A DNA stretch of 64,000 bases from an uncultured Lachnospiraceae bacterium (GTDB lineage: Bacteria > Bacillota > Clostridia > Lachnospirales > Lachnospiraceae), in NCBI GenBank assembly GCA_900549665.1, contig URPH01000009.1, forward strand, positions 16,990 through 80,989, read 5' to 3'. The notes under the pieces were generated by a model, which was not told the origin of the DNA, did not search any database, and saw only the letters and a list, made by a program, of their open reading frames with translations. Made by a program: the position numbers and the translations under genes. Of this stretch, positions 25,101 to 33,701 are shown in pieces. Each line of letters begins with the position of its first letter. The stretch's first letter is position 1.

Positions 25101-26047
25101 CCTGCCTTTGCATCTTTGACCTTGTATAGCTGTTTTCCAAAGGCCGGTGTCATGATACCGCTGCCTCCCGGCTCAAGCACAGAATCACAAAGGGTTCCAT
25201 ATCCCTGCACCTTTTCATATTTATTATCATCTGTCCGGATGACCAGAGCATAGCCGCCATTGAGATCACCGTTTAAATCTCCGACCGGCATATAAGAGCT
25301 TAAAGAGCTCGTGCTGATCTCAATTCCCATTACACCGTAGACAGCCCCGCCGTATACTAAAGGAACCGAATAAGTGATCCTGCTGCCATCATCCGCCGGA
25401 TCATCTTCCGGTACAAACGCCTTTGACCAATAACCCAGCTCTTTCACATCCACATTGATATTTTTCATAGCTATATAATATGGCTGATAGAAAAAATCAT
25501 CCGCACTGCGCACATCCTTTCCTTCAAAGCAAAAATCGGCAGACCATGTATTAGCCGAAAAAGCATTATCCGAAGAAACAGCATTTTCCTTATTTTGCAG
25601 ATCAGAAGCTCTTACAAGAAAACCATGATAATCATTTGGCTCCTCTATCGGCTGATGATCGGCAAGAATCAGAAAAAAACCGGATGATATTCCAAACTGT
25701 ATGTTATCCTTCATATCGGGAAACGCCAGTTCCAGATACTCCTGCTGCATATCATCATATTCCAGAAAATCCTGAACTGTCATATTCCGTTTTTCCAAAA
25801 AGCCATCCAGAATCTGATTGAGCCTTGTCACTTCTTTATTAACAGCGTTTTTTTGATCAACCAGATCATTTTCCAAAACCAGACACCTGTTTTCCACCTT
25901 ATGATTATCAGCGCTGATAATGTTCTGTTCAATCCCCGTCTTTGTACCGCCAAAAAACAATATAAGGATTGATATCGCTCCCTGTAGAAAAATAATACAC
26001 AAAACCGGAATCAAAAACATAAACAGCAGATTTTTATTTCTTTTCAC
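22160..26047 (-). CDS. Giant hybrid sensor histidine kinase (Cache, PAS, degenerate GGDEF, HisKA, HATPase, REC)
   Basis: 1295 residues. TM1 (about 7-31), large extracytoplasmic Cache-type sensor (about 35-355), TM2 (about 362-382), HAMP-like linker, PAS domain (about 440-555, SEMI-standard SxDAFF start VAVESTHDAFFTYNC). A GGDEF-like domain (about 560-690) has the signature replaced by RAGAAKILVW, so no cyclase activity is expected; then a GAF-like linker. HisKA with MSHEIRTPMNGIIGMTEIAL (about 918), HATPase with NFLSNAVKYSD, DNGIGIA and GTGLGLAIS, and REC (about 1160-1280) with the phospho-Asp in LILMDIQMPVMDG. GTG start with GGGAG upstream. Last gene of the signalling operon. Confidence 0.93.
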   Translation of the reverse strand: MKRNKNLLFMFLIPVLCIIFLQGAISILILFFGGTKTGIEQNIISADNHKVENRCLVLENDLVDQKNAVNKEVTRLNQILDGFLEKRNMTVQDFLEYDDMQQEYLELAFPDMKDNIQFGISSGFFLILADHQPIEEPNDYHGFLVRASDLQNKENAVSSDNAFSANTWSADFCFEGKDVRSADDFFYQPYYIAMKNINVDVKELGYWSKAFVPEDDPADDGSRITYSVPLVYGGAVYGVMGIEISTSSLSSYMPVGDLNGDLNGGYALVIRTDDNKYEKVQGYGTLCDSVLEPGGSGIMTPAFGKQLYKVKDAKAGEQDIYAIIKPLELYDNIVPYDKTSWALCGFITEESIYGTENSIFRNMLSISAGSLVIAVMLVYVMAHSVARPFYSLIESVRNGVEEIHNFKPTGIKEINELHDVVEKLTDSQKLAEQKLLQEKELYRVAVESTHDAFFTYNCKEQVLEIIHSNGHDGSWNCKKYPEYINELCIYPADRQRVFTEIKEGSGEFNIDFRLRETVEEEYKWVNLHGSIVMDENGERSQIIACIHNINERKLLEESQMNREMYDPITGFYRFGYGMKQLQQGYRGCQKGVLALLDICQFAYINEEYGLVFADIIMEQLAKILKEKGTEAGCENVVYVRAGAAKILVWYPLKDITNIKGLMGMVHKKFHALIHEDYLDLDFLCALVKTNAELSFAGAIGCVKRTMNLLQKSDEKDGVYHETYQGRIVDEKSVVLEEYTSLTQLRQMSITNIAFNMFDRSADFYAGFDLLALKLHEQYGLSNLVVTEFDRELLVSSSVYVWKKTETYRHWNGIVQCTEMEYQNFLQTENLQNAQPITKRLQDETLFGRYAEDTVGMVFRMHDNGEYSGSVFFIGIPESQLENESRRKNFDELTSIIQNRINMQKHDLSARAKSDFLARMSHEIRTPMNGIIGMTEIALKEGQTEEKRLECLKKIDGASNYLLGILNDILDMSKIESGKMKLIEKPCDLKAVLQDLQSIIESKIREKQIVYEQDIRLVHDWFICDSLRINQVLVNFLSNAVKYSDVKGQVKLTVIETPGTDEKSELYFEVKDNGIGIALENQKLIFQRFEQADDSENARKQGTGLGLAISSRLVHMMDSEIQLESSPNKGSTFSFVLRLSRLSDQKDKDTGKNLSVELSGKRVLIAEDNELNMEIIKTILENEGMLVDEAHNGKEAVDRVKASEAGYYDLILMDIQMPVMDGLEATGQIRKLDRADSWKVPIVAMSANAFDEDIRRSLTSGMNAHLSKPVDTKQLKRLLAKIWADDDFDARKSVEL

Positions 26048-26151
26048 AGCTTGTCTCCCTTATAAAAAGATATCCCGAACAATTCCGATTGTCATCTCTT
26101 TATCCTTCTGAATCCAATCGGTAACGGTATTTTTGATCTTCGCCCTGCTTA

Positions 26152-26505
26152 TTATGATGCTTCCAGCTGCCTGATCGCCGAAACCGTAATGTCGTACTGT
26201 TCTTTTACTTTTTCAAACAGAGCCTCCGTACCATCCATCTTCCCTGCCCGGAGTTTTTCGGTCAGTTCAGAGCTTACCGCAAACAGATTGTCAAAGCCAA
26301 GGTTCAGACAGACACCTTTTAACGAATGAGCGGCACGAAATGCCTGCTCTACGTCTTTTGTTTTTAATTTTTCTTCCAGATCCCGGAAACTGGTATCATT
26401 CAGAAATTTCAGCAAAAAATGTTGTACAATCTGTTCCGATCCAAGTCTTCCCAATACATTTTCATAATCTGCTCCCATCTGTCCATAACATTCTCTAACC
26501 GTCAT
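26152..26505 (-). CDS. HPt phosphotransfer protein
   Basis: 117 residues from the ATG at 26505, which has AAAGGAG 12 nt upstream; the frame is open to 26607 but those residues overlap the previous gene and lack a ribosome site. Four-helix HPt fold with the phospho-His in AAHSLKGVCLNLGF (about residue 60). It would shuttle phosphate between the REC of the hybrid kinase (22160-26047) and the REC of the HD-GYP protein 7 bp upstream. Confidence 0.9.
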   Translation of the reverse strand: MTVRECYGQMGADYENVLGRLGSEQIVQHFLLKFLNDTSFRDLEEKLKTKDVEQAFRAAHSLKGVCLNLGFDNLFAVSSELTEKLRAGKMDGTEALFEKVKEQYDITVSAIRQLEAS

Positions 26506-26512
26506 ATCTTTT

Positions 26513-27616
26513 TTACTCCTTTTGTGCTGCTTCAAACTTAACTGCCAGATTTTCAAATTCTTCTTTTGTTTCACGGAAGCATTCCATAAGCTTTGGTGAA
26601 AATACACCGCATTCTCCCATTAAAATCATATGATAAGCCTTGTTTTTATCAATTGCCTCTTTATATACTCTGTCACTGACCAGTGCATCATAAACATCTG
26701 CAATCGACACAAGCTGTGCCTCAATGGGAATATCCTCCCCCGAAAGTCCATCCGGATATCCTTTTCCATCGTAACGTTCATGATGATGTCTGCAGATGAC
26801 ATAGCTGACTCTGGCATATTCCCCATCCCATGCACCGTCAATCTGATCTAAGATATCACAGCCCCTGACCGTGTGGGATTTCATATATTCAAATTCATCC
26901 GCACTCAGTCTTCCCGGTTTTAATAAAATACTGTCCTTGATCGAGATCTTACCGACATCATGCAGGGCACTTGCCGCAACAATAATATTGATCCTTTCAG
27001 GAGTCAGATTGTATTCCGGGTATTTCTGTGCAGCCTTATTTGCTAAAATTCCGGTAAAGCCCTTGACTCTCTTGATATGTTCTCCACTCTCCAGATTTCG
27101 GTATTCTACGACAGTACCGAGTACGTCGATGATCTTTTCATTGCTGGCCTTAATCTTTTCAGCCTGCTGTATCAAAAGCTCGTTCTGACGTTTCAGATTT
27201 TCCGTCTGTATTCTGACCCTGTCTTCCAGCCGGTTTTTGTACATAAAAAGTTCAACAATATTTTTTACCCGGCTTCTGACTGTCATACTGTCAAAAGGCT
27301 TGTGGATAAAATCGGATACACCCATCTCAAGACAAATGCGCTCGTCATCCGTTCTTGACGCGGCACTGATGACCAGAACCGGAATGTGTGCCATAAGACC
27401 TGCTTCATGCATGTATTTTAAAACCTCATAGCCATCGGCCTTTGGCATGATCAGATCCAGAAGAACAGCTGCAACTTCATGGGAATGCTCTTTTAAAATC
27501 CGGATAGCCTGCTCACCGTCACCTGCTTCCATTACCGGATATTCATCCCCCAGTGCAACAGCAAGGATTTCCCGGTTAAGTTCAATGTCATCTACAATCA
27601 GTATCTTTTCTTTCAT
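26513..27616 (-). CDS. Response regulator with HD-GYP domain (probable c-di-GMP phosphodiesterase)
   Basis: 367 residues. REC domain (1-120) with IVDDIELNREI, phospho-Asp in VLLDLIMPKADGYEV and Lys in DFIHKPFD; short coiled-coil (about 125-165); HD-GYP (about 170-350) with HDVGKISIKDSILLKPGRL, SHTVRGCDIL, HHHERYDGKGYPDGLSG and ADVYDALVSDR. All metal-binding residues and the GYP motif are present, so it should be active. Starts in ATGA overlap with the FapA-domain gene and precedes the HPt gene by 7 bp. Confidence 0.94.
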   Translation of the reverse strand: MKEKILIVDDIELNREILAVALGDEYPVMEAGDGEQAIRILKEHSHEVAAVLLDLIMPKADGYEVLKYMHEAGLMAHIPVLVISAASRTDDERICLEMGVSDFIHKPFDSMTVRSRVKNIVELFMYKNRLEDRVRIQTENLKRQNELLIQQAEKIKASNEKIIDVLGTVVEYRNLESGEHIKRVKGFTGILANKAAQKYPEYNLTPERINIIVAASALHDVGKISIKDSILLKPGRLSADEFEYMKSHTVRGCDILDQIDGAWDGEYARVSYVICRHHHERYDGKGYPDGLSGEDIPIEAQLVSIADVYDALVSDRVYKEAIDKNKAYHMILMGECGVFSPKLMECFRETKEEFENLAVKFEAAQKE

Positions 27617-29871
27617 AATATTATTTTCTCCTTCGTCTGCTGCACACTCATCCTGCCTGCTATATTTTTCAGCATGACACCTTGTATGGTTTCACCCTGG
27701 TATACCGCATCATTGATAACAACGGTGGTTCCTTCGTACAGGGAACCGTATACTTCCAGATATGCGCTCTCGTACTTTTTCGATTCTATCTTTTGCTGTT
27801 CTGCTTTTTTCTTGAGCTCCGTCAGTTCCTTTTCCTTGGTATAAAGCGCATTTTCCAGCTTTAAAAATACCGGCATGGTATTGCGGACCTCAGGTGCATA
27901 ATTTTTACGGTAATCCTTGAGGGCATTGCATAAAATGGCAATCTGCTTTTCCACTTCCCCGGACTGCTCATAATAATCATCGCCCTCTTTATCTTTGTCA
28001 TAACCGACACGGATAAAGGTCTCAATGCCGTTGCAGTTGCCGACAGTGCTGACGCCGATTCCATATCCGGCATATACATTTCCTCCTGCTATACTGCCGT
28101 TGTTGCCCTTGACCTCGATCTTTTTATCGGCATACAGGCGGCTGCGGAAAAAGTAATTGGATACAATTTGTTCTGCATGAATATCCACATTTTCAAAAAA
28201 GCGTCCCAAAACCATATGTGAAGCAGTAATATGGGCTTCTCCATTTCCGTTTGCACCTTTTTTGATCAGGATATTACCTTCACTTTCCAAAGTCGCATTA
28301 CCTAAAAAGCCTTCGACCACGATATCCGCGGCTGCACGGATCCTGATATTGCCACCCACATCGCCTTTGATATATACAGCTCCGTCATAATCCACATCGC
28401 CAAGTATATTATCGGCAGTTTCCAGTTCAAGCATCTTGGTCACAGACAGATTATGCTCATGAAATGCAACACATCCATTTTCCTCCGCCAGATATGTATG
28501 ACTATCCTCCAACAAACGGAAGCCCCTTCCTCTGATGCGCGGCGCTTCTTTTCCATCTACTGCATGGATCTTTTTCCCATCTACATAAAAACCATCCGTT
28601 CCTGCTGTCGCATTGTGATATACGAGAAGCTTCTGCCCGGCATATACCTTTTGAAACAGATAAGCGTCAGTAAAATCAAGTGATCCGTCCTTTTGTGTCC
28701 GGATGCCGTAATCTGTTTCACCGATAAAACTTTCATAATAGCCATCCGTTCCATCGACAGCCTCCTGTCCATTGGCGATCACAACAAGCTGATCTTTGAT
28801 AGAACCGGATAGCAGATGATTAACAACAGAGACATCCAGACCTTTTATGATCTTATGCATGGTAAGCTGTGCTGCCAGATCTTCTTTGGACATTGGCAGC
28901 ACTGCCTTTCCTGCATATACGTATGCTTTCATCTTGTCTTCATCTACAAAGAAATGTATGGTATCAGCCGGAAGCTTTTGCAGATATTCTTCCACATTCT
29001 CCGGAAGTGTCTCTGCCGTATGTGTATCGGAAAGCTCTGTCTCTTCCTCTTTTTCTGCTTCCTGTAAAAGATTCTGCCGGATTTTTTTCATGTCGAAAGC
29101 CGAGTGCATCATGCTTTTATAAGCTTCCACATCCAGACCTTCTTCTAAGCCCAGACGTATTTCTCTCATCTGCTGCCAGGAGTACAGATTTTTGGAATAA
29201 AGAGAAATATCAAGCCTCTTCTCCATGCCTAAACGGATCTCTCGCATCTGCTGCCAGGAATAATCAGGATCGGCATAAACACTGACATCCAGACCTTCCT
29301 CCAGCCCCTCTGTAATCTCCCGGATCGCTGAACCTCGGTACACCGGATTGAGATACGGATCAATATTACAGCCAAGCTTCATGGCATGGCGGATCTCCTG
29401 AAGCTGCTCCGGAACATACCCGCTCTTTATATAGGGCATGATATTCTGCTTGTCCAAAAGTGCCCTGTGAAGCTCTCTTAACATCTCTGCTCCTACAGCC
29501 GCATATTTTTCCAGATGTATTCCATCTTTGAGAGCCTTTCTAAGCTCCCTCATAACCTCGTATGAATATTTGGGATCGGCATATATGGAGGCATCAATTC
29601 CCTCTTTTAATCCCATCCGGATTTCTTCCATCTGAAACCAGTCATACTTTTCATCATTGTACAGGGAAATATCCAGTCCTTCTTCCAGCCCGAAACGGAT
29701 CTGCCTCATCTGTACAGCAAAATATTCCTTTTTTGCATAAGCGGAAACCGGTACTCCATGTTCCAGACCAAGTCTTAATTCCTCCATCTGGTCATCATCA
29801 AATCCCTGCTTCCGGAATTCAGCTATTTTACCGGCGATCGTCTTGTAATATGTATTTTGCATTTTCGTCAT
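27613..29871 (-). CDS. FapA (DUF342) domain protein with ten N-terminal 26-residue repeats
   Basis: 752 residues from the ATG at 29871, chosen for AGGAGA 7-8 nt upstream (an in-frame GTG lies 27 bp earlier). Residues about 20-280 consist of ten tandem repeats of about 26 residues, consensus (Y)SWQQMREIRLGLEEGLDVS with a closing xYAxxxxY. The C-terminal part (about 300-750) is the FapA/DUF342 beta-helix, with GDVDYDGAVYIKGDVGGNIR and FYADKKIEVKG-like strands, followed by a coiled-coil. DUF342 proteins are linked to polymer or cell-surface regulation; the exact role is unknown. First gene of the phosphorelay operon, with a predicted promoter at 29928-29956. Confidence 0.85.
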   Translation of the reverse strand: MTKMQNTYYKTIAGKIAEFRKQGFDDDQMEELRLGLEHGVPVSAYAKKEYFAVQMRQIRFGLEEGLDISLYNDEKYDWFQMEEIRMGLKEGIDASIYADPKYSYEVMRELRKALKDGIHLEKYAAVGAEMLRELHRALLDKQNIMPYIKSGYVPEQLQEIRHAMKLGCNIDPYLNPVYRGSAIREITEGLEEGLDVSVYADPDYSWQQMREIRLGMEKRLDISLYSKNLYSWQQMREIRLGLEEGLDVEAYKSMMHSAFDMKKIRQNLLQEAEKEEETELSDTHTAETLPENVEEYLQKLPADTIHFFVDEDKMKAYVYAGKAVLPMSKEDLAAQLTMHKIIKGLDVSVVNHLLSGSIKDQLVVIANGQEAVDGTDGYYESFIGETDYGIRTQKDGSLDFTDAYLFQKVYAGQKLLVYHNATAGTDGFYVDGKKIHAVDGKEAPRIRGRGFRLLEDSHTYLAEENGCVAFHEHNLSVTKMLELETADNILGDVDYDGAVYIKGDVGGNIRIRAAADIVVEGFLGNATLESEGNILIKKGANGNGEAHITASHMVLGRFFENVDIHAEQIVSNYFFRSRLYADKKIEVKGNNGSIAGGNVYAGYGIGVSTVGNCNGIETFIRVGYDKDKEGDDYYEQSGEVEKQIAILCNALKDYRKNYAPEVRNTMPVFLKLENALYTKEKELTELKKKAEQQKIESKKYESAYLEVYGSLYEGTTVVINDAVYQGETIQGVMLKNIAGRMSVQQTKEKIIL

Positions 29872-29927
29872 GCCTGCTTCTCCTATGTCGTATCTCACCC
29901 TGCCGGAATAAATTAATCCAACAGTTT

Positions 29928-29956
29928 ATTTTATAGAGTTTCCGTTATAAATTCAA
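29928..29956 (-). promoter_or_regulatory. Predicted promoter of the FapA/phosphorelay operon
   Basis: Minus strand TTGAAT (29951-29956), 17-bp spacer, TAAAAT (29928-29933). Leader about 50 nt to the ATG at 29871. Confidence 0.55.
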
Positions 29957-30049
29957 TAAATCTATTCTTTTTGCTATAAAAGTATTATTATTAGCAATAT
30001 AATCACAGACCACACAAAAAAAGTTAAACATTTTCAAAAATTTTTGCTT

Positions 30050-30598
30050 TTATATGCCAAACTTTACGGGCTCGGCACCATTTTTGTGCTCACCGATCAT
30101 CTTTTCCATCCAGATCATGTCAAACCATTCATCAAACTTATAGCCGCTGTCATGAAAGATACCGACATCCGTAAATCCCATGGCATGGTGAAAACGGATA
30201 CTGTCATCGGTAAGATATCGGGAAGGATGCGCCGGGCTTGCAATGCAGGCATTCATATTGAGGATGCCCATTTTTTTAAGCTCTTTTTCCAGCTCCTGAT
30301 ACAAGGCTTTTCCAATTCCCATCTTTTTATACTGTTCATCGACATATACCGTTGTTTCTACCGACCAGTCATAGGCCTTTCTTCCTTTAAATGTATTGGC
30401 ATAGGCATAGCCTACGATCTTTCCGTCCATTACTGCCTTCAGATAAGGATATTGGGTGGAAATGTCATGAATGCGTGTGCAAAATTCTTCTACAGTGGGA
30501 ACTTCATATTCAAATGATATCGCTGTCTTTTCCACGTAGGGAGCATATATTTCAAGGAGTCTTCCGGCATCTTTTTTCGTCACTTTCTCAATCGTCAT
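30050..30598 (-). CDS. GNAT N-acetyltransferase (phosphinothricin acetyltransferase-like)
   Basis: 182 residues. N-terminal RLLEIYAPYVEKTAISFEYE (about 13-32) is typical of the Pat/YwnH subfamily. The acetyl-CoA site is DEQYKKMGIGKALYQELEKE (about 86-105); AYANTFKGRKAYDWSVETTVYV and FHHAMGFTDVGIFHDSGYKF complete the fold. Family members acetylate small amines such as methionine sulfoximine or phosphinothricin; the natural substrate is unknown. Stands alone, divergent from the DUF1275 gene. Confidence 0.88.
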   Translation of the reverse strand: MTIEKVTKKDAGRLLEIYAPYVEKTAISFEYEVPTVEEFCTRIHDISTQYPYLKAVMDGKIVGYAYANTFKGRKAYDWSVETTVYVDEQYKKMGIGKALYQELEKELKKMGILNMNACIASPAHPSRYLTDDSIRFHHAMGFTDVGIFHDSGYKFDEWFDMIWMEKMIGEHKNGAEPVKFGI

Positions 30599-30685
30599 TT
30601 TCTGCCTTCTTTCTCATTTACTTTTTATTTCTTCCATACTATAATGGTTAGCGAGAAAAAACAATAAGAAACGAAAGAAGACTTC

Positions 30686-31378
30686 ATGATGAAAAAAAAC
30701 AAACAAATGTCTGAATCGCTTTTGACCGCATCCATGCTGTCCATTTCAGGCGGACTTCAGGATGTATATACCTATATTTCGAGAGGTCACGTCTTTGCCA
30801 ATGCACAGACAGGCAATATCGTACTGCTCAGCCAGAATCTGTTTGACCACCAGTGGGGACAGACCCTCCACTATCTGATTCCGGTCCTGTTTTTTTCGCT
30901 TGGCATTGCCATTACGACCTACATCCGTCAGTTTTTCCAGAAATACAGACGCTTTCACTGGAGACAGATTGTATTGTTGATCGAGATTATTTTATTGTTT
31001 ATCGTTGGATTTATGCCGGATAATATGAATTTGATCGCCAACGCACTGGTATCCTTTTCCTGTGCCATGCAGGTACAGGCTTTCAGAAAGGTCAACAGCT
31101 ATGCTTTTGCCAGCACCATGTGCATCGGCAATCTGAGAAGTGGTATGGAGGCATTGTGTGCCTATCAGCAGACACACAATAAAAAAGTATTGTTTAAGTC
31201 CTTCCATTACTTTATTATCATCTTTTTATTTGCTCTCGGTGCCGGACTTGGAAGCGTATGCATCAAGCATTTTGGTTCCCGCACGATATGGTTTTCCTGC
31301 CTGCTGTTACTGATCGGCTTTACCATCATGTTTATTCAGGAGGAAGAGGAAGATCTCGCACATCAAAGCTCTTTGTAA
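30686..31378 (+). CDS. DUF1275 (YoaK) family membrane protein
   Basis: 230 residues with six hydrophobic segments. The family start LLTASMLSISGGLQDVYTYI (about 11-30), then GHVFANAQTGNIVLLSQNLF (about 33-52), FSCAMQVQAFRKVNSYAFAS and MCIGNLRSGMEALC are diagnostic. Function unknown; often described as a transporter-like or phosphatase-associated family without proof. The start could also be the second ATG (30689). The 3' end overlaps the convergent dehydrogenase gene by 16 bp. Confidence 0.88.
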   Translation: MMKKNKQMSESLLTASMLSISGGLQDVYTYISRGHVFANAQTGNIVLLSQNLFDHQWGQTLHYLIPVLFFSLGIAITTYIRQFFQKYRRFHWRQIVLLIEIILLFIVGFMPDNMNLIANALVSFSCAMQVQAFRKVNSYAFASTMCIGNLRSGMEALCAYQQTHNKKVLFKSFHYFIIIFLFALGAGLGSVCIKHFGSRTIWFSCLLLLIGFTIMFIQEEEEDLAHQSSL

Positions 31379-32229
31379 TGCTTAATAAGAGATTGATTGC
31401 CGAGATCGCCAAAGCCTTCGTTCTCCAGCTCACTGCAGTTTTCCAGTGTCTGCTTCAATACTTCAAGATTGAGATTGACGTCATCCGCTTCTTTAACTGC
31501 AAGCCGCATATCTTTGTTGAAATGCTTTAAAAAGAAGCCCGGTGCATAATCCCGGTGAATCATTTTCGGACCAAGCTGCTCAAGCTGTGTGCTGCGGGCG
31601 GCTCCGGTTTTTAAAGCGTTAAACACCTTTTCAAGATCCAGTCCCTGCACCTTGGCATAGGAAAAAGCCTCACATATTCCGGAAAGTGTGCCCGATAAAA
31701 TAATCTGGTTGGTCAGCTTTGTATGCTGTCCGTTTCCGGCCTTTCCAAAATAATTGATATTGGTACCCATGGCAGAAAAAATCGGTCTGCAGGCTTCAAA
31801 ATCCTCTTCCAGACCTCCGACCAGAATGGATAAGGTGCCTGCTTTTGCTCCGAAATCGCCTCCCGTTACCGGTGCATCCAATACATGAAAGCCCTTTTCT
31901 TTTCCCTTTTCATACAGTTTTTTTGCCAGAGTGGGACTACTGGTCGTCATATCGATCAGATAGGTTCCCGCCTTTGCCGAATCAAATATATTTCCCGGTG
32001 CAAGGTAAACCTCTTCCACATCCTTTGGATAGCCAACGATCGTAATAACCGCATCTACATCGGATACGCATTCCCCGATGGTTTCATGAAAGATTGCACC
32101 TTCTTTGATCACATCTTCTGCCTTTTTCCGTTTTCTTGCATAAATATGCAGCTCAAAGCCATTTTTCATAAGATTTCGTACCATGGATTTTCCCATGATA
32201 CCAACTCCGATAAATCCGATTTTTGTCAT
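31363..32229 (-). CDS. NAD(P)-dependent 3-hydroxyisobutyrate/tartronate-semialdehyde reductase family dehydrogenase
   Basis: 288 residues of the beta-hydroxyacid dehydrogenase family. Rossmann start GFIGVGIMGKSMVRNLMKNG (about 5-24), substrate motif DAPVTGGDFGAKAGTLSILV (about 119-138), catalytic Lys in GNGQHTKLTNQI. Interconverts a hydroxyacid and its semialdehyde; GarR, MmsB and succinic-semialdehyde reductases cannot be told apart here. Lies 108 bp after the class III aminotransferase, whose semialdehyde product it could reduce. ATG with GGGAG at 8 nt. Confidence 0.88.
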   Translation of the reverse strand: MTKIGFIGVGIMGKSMVRNLMKNGFELHIYARKRKKAEDVIKEGAIFHETIGECVSDVDAVITIVGYPKDVEEVYLAPGNIFDSAKAGTYLIDMTTSSPTLAKKLYEKGKEKGFHVLDAPVTGGDFGAKAGTLSILVGGLEEDFEACRPIFSAMGTNINYFGKAGNGQHTKLTNQIILSGTLSGICEAFSYAKVQGLDLEKVFNALKTGAARSTQLEQLGPKMIHRDYAPGFFLKHFNKDMRLAVKEADDVNLNLEVLKQTLENCSELENEGFGDLGNQSLIKHYKEL

Positions 32230-32259
32230 ATTTTGACTCCCATTATCTTAAAACAGACA

Positions 32260-32295
32260 GAACCGGGCTCCGGCGCCTTTGCCGTTTCCCGGTTC
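32260..32295. promoter_or_regulatory. Intercistronic stem-loop
   Basis: GAACCGGG (32260-32267) pairs with CCCGGTTC (32288-32295), enclosing CGGC/GCCG. No good U-run on either strand, so it is more likely an mRNA-stability or processing element between the aminotransferase and dehydrogenase genes than a terminator. Confidence 0.5.
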
Positions 32296-32336
32296 CACTC
32301 TGAAAATCAGCCTAAAAGCTGTTTTTTTATTGTTAG

Positions 32337-33677
32337 TTACTGCATATAGAAAGGATCTGTTTCTACTTCTTTTACAACCTCTTCAAAGACCTCTAACTGC
32401 TCTAAGAGCTGTTCCTTGGTGATGATAAGAGGCGGGCAGATCAGTACCATATTTTCATGTCCAAAGGTAACAAAGCCTTTGGCTTTTAAGGAACCGATGA
32501 TCTTTGGCAGTTTGCCGTACGGATCCTGACCGTAAGGTACGATCGGCTCTTTTGTTTTTTTATCTTTGACGAATTCCACACAGGACATCAGACCGATATG
32601 TCTGACCGTGCCGACACATTTATACTTTTCTACATAGCTATCCAGCTTTTCTGCCAGTACAGCACCAACCTCGTTGACATTGTCAAGGATATTGGCCTTG
32701 TCATAGTAATTTAAGCAGGCAATGCCGGCTGCACATGCCAACGGATGTCCGCAGTAGGTAAGACCACAGGAAAGCATATGGTCATCAAAATAAGCTGCTA
32801 TTTCTTTGCTGACGCAGGCACCGCCTAACTGTACATAACCGCAGGTAACACCTTTTGCAAAGGTAACGATATCCGGTTTGACATCAAAATTCATGAAGGC
32901 GAACATCTTGCCGGTACGGCACCATCCCATCATAACCTCATCACAGATCATGACAATGCCAAACTCATCACAGATTTTGCGCACGCCCTGCAGATAGCCC
33001 TTAGGAGGAATGATAACACCGTTGGTTCCGGTAACTGTCTCACAGATGATGGCTGCAACCTGATCTCTGCCTTCATAGATTACCTGCTCTCTCAGCTTTG
33101 CAATATAAAATTCGGTTGCTTCTTCTTCTGACTTGAATTCAATGGCCTCTCTGTAAATATAGGGATCAAAGAATTTTACAAATCCTGGAACGCCAGGCTC
33201 TAACGGAAATCTACGGGGTTCACCGGTCAGATTACCGGCTCCGAAGGTAGATCCGTGGTAGCTTCTGTAACGGCTCATGACTTTATAACGTCCGGTGTAC
33301 ATTCTTGCCATTTTAATGGCATTTTCATTGGCATCCGCACCACCGTTTGTAAAGAATACCTTGCCCATATTGTCAGGCATCCGCTCCACGATCATTTTGG
33401 CAAGTGTAGCTCTGGATTCAACACCAAGGCTTGGACTCATCCAGCAATATTTATCAAGCTGCTCCTTGATCGCCTCTTTGATATCTTCATTGGTATAGCC
33501 CAGATTGACATTTACCTGACAGGATGACATATCGGCATACCGTTTGCCGTCATAGTCCCAGTAATAAATACCATCCGCCCGCTCAATCGGTGTCGGGTTC
33601 AGATCTCTTTGCTTTGCCCAAGACTGAAGATAATACTTTTTTTGTGTTTCTGTGATTTCTTTACCTGTCATTCCCAT
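32337..33677 (-). CDS. Class III (omega-type) aminotransferase
   Basis: 446 residues from the ATG at 33677, which has AAGGAG about 9 nt upstream (the ATG at 33686 abuts that site). PLP fold-I enzyme: FTNGGADANENAIKMARMYT (about 96-115), SYHGSTFGAGNLTGEPRRFP, ICDEVMMGWCRTGKMFAF, and PLP lysine in VTFAKGVTCGYVQLGG (about 271). It resembles taurine/beta-alanine-pyruvate types more than acetylornithine types. It would turn an amino donor into a semialdehyde, fitting the downstream dehydrogenase. The LIV importer genes end 25 bp before its start. Confidence 0.87.
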   Translation of the reverse strand: MGMTGKEITETQKKYYLQSWAKQRDLNPTPIERADGIYYWDYDGKRYADMSSCQVNVNLGYTNEDIKEAIKEQLDKYCWMSPSLGVESRATLAKMIVERMPDNMGKVFFTNGGADANENAIKMARMYTGRYKVMSRYRSYHGSTFGAGNLTGEPRRFPLEPGVPGFVKFFDPYIYREAIEFKSEEEATEFYIAKLREQVIYEGRDQVAAIICETVTGTNGVIIPPKGYLQGVRKICDEFGIVMICDEVMMGWCRTGKMFAFMNFDVKPDIVTFAKGVTCGYVQLGGACVSKEIAAYFDDHMLSCGLTYCGHPLACAAGIACLNYYDKANILDNVNEVGAVLAEKLDSYVEKYKCVGTVRHIGLMSCVEFVKDKKTKEPIVPYGQDPYGKLPKIIGSLKAKGFVTFGHENMVLICPPLIITKEQLLEQLEVFEEVVKEVETDPFYMQ

Positions 33678-33701
33678 AATGAACATCTCCTTTTTTTTAT
33701 A

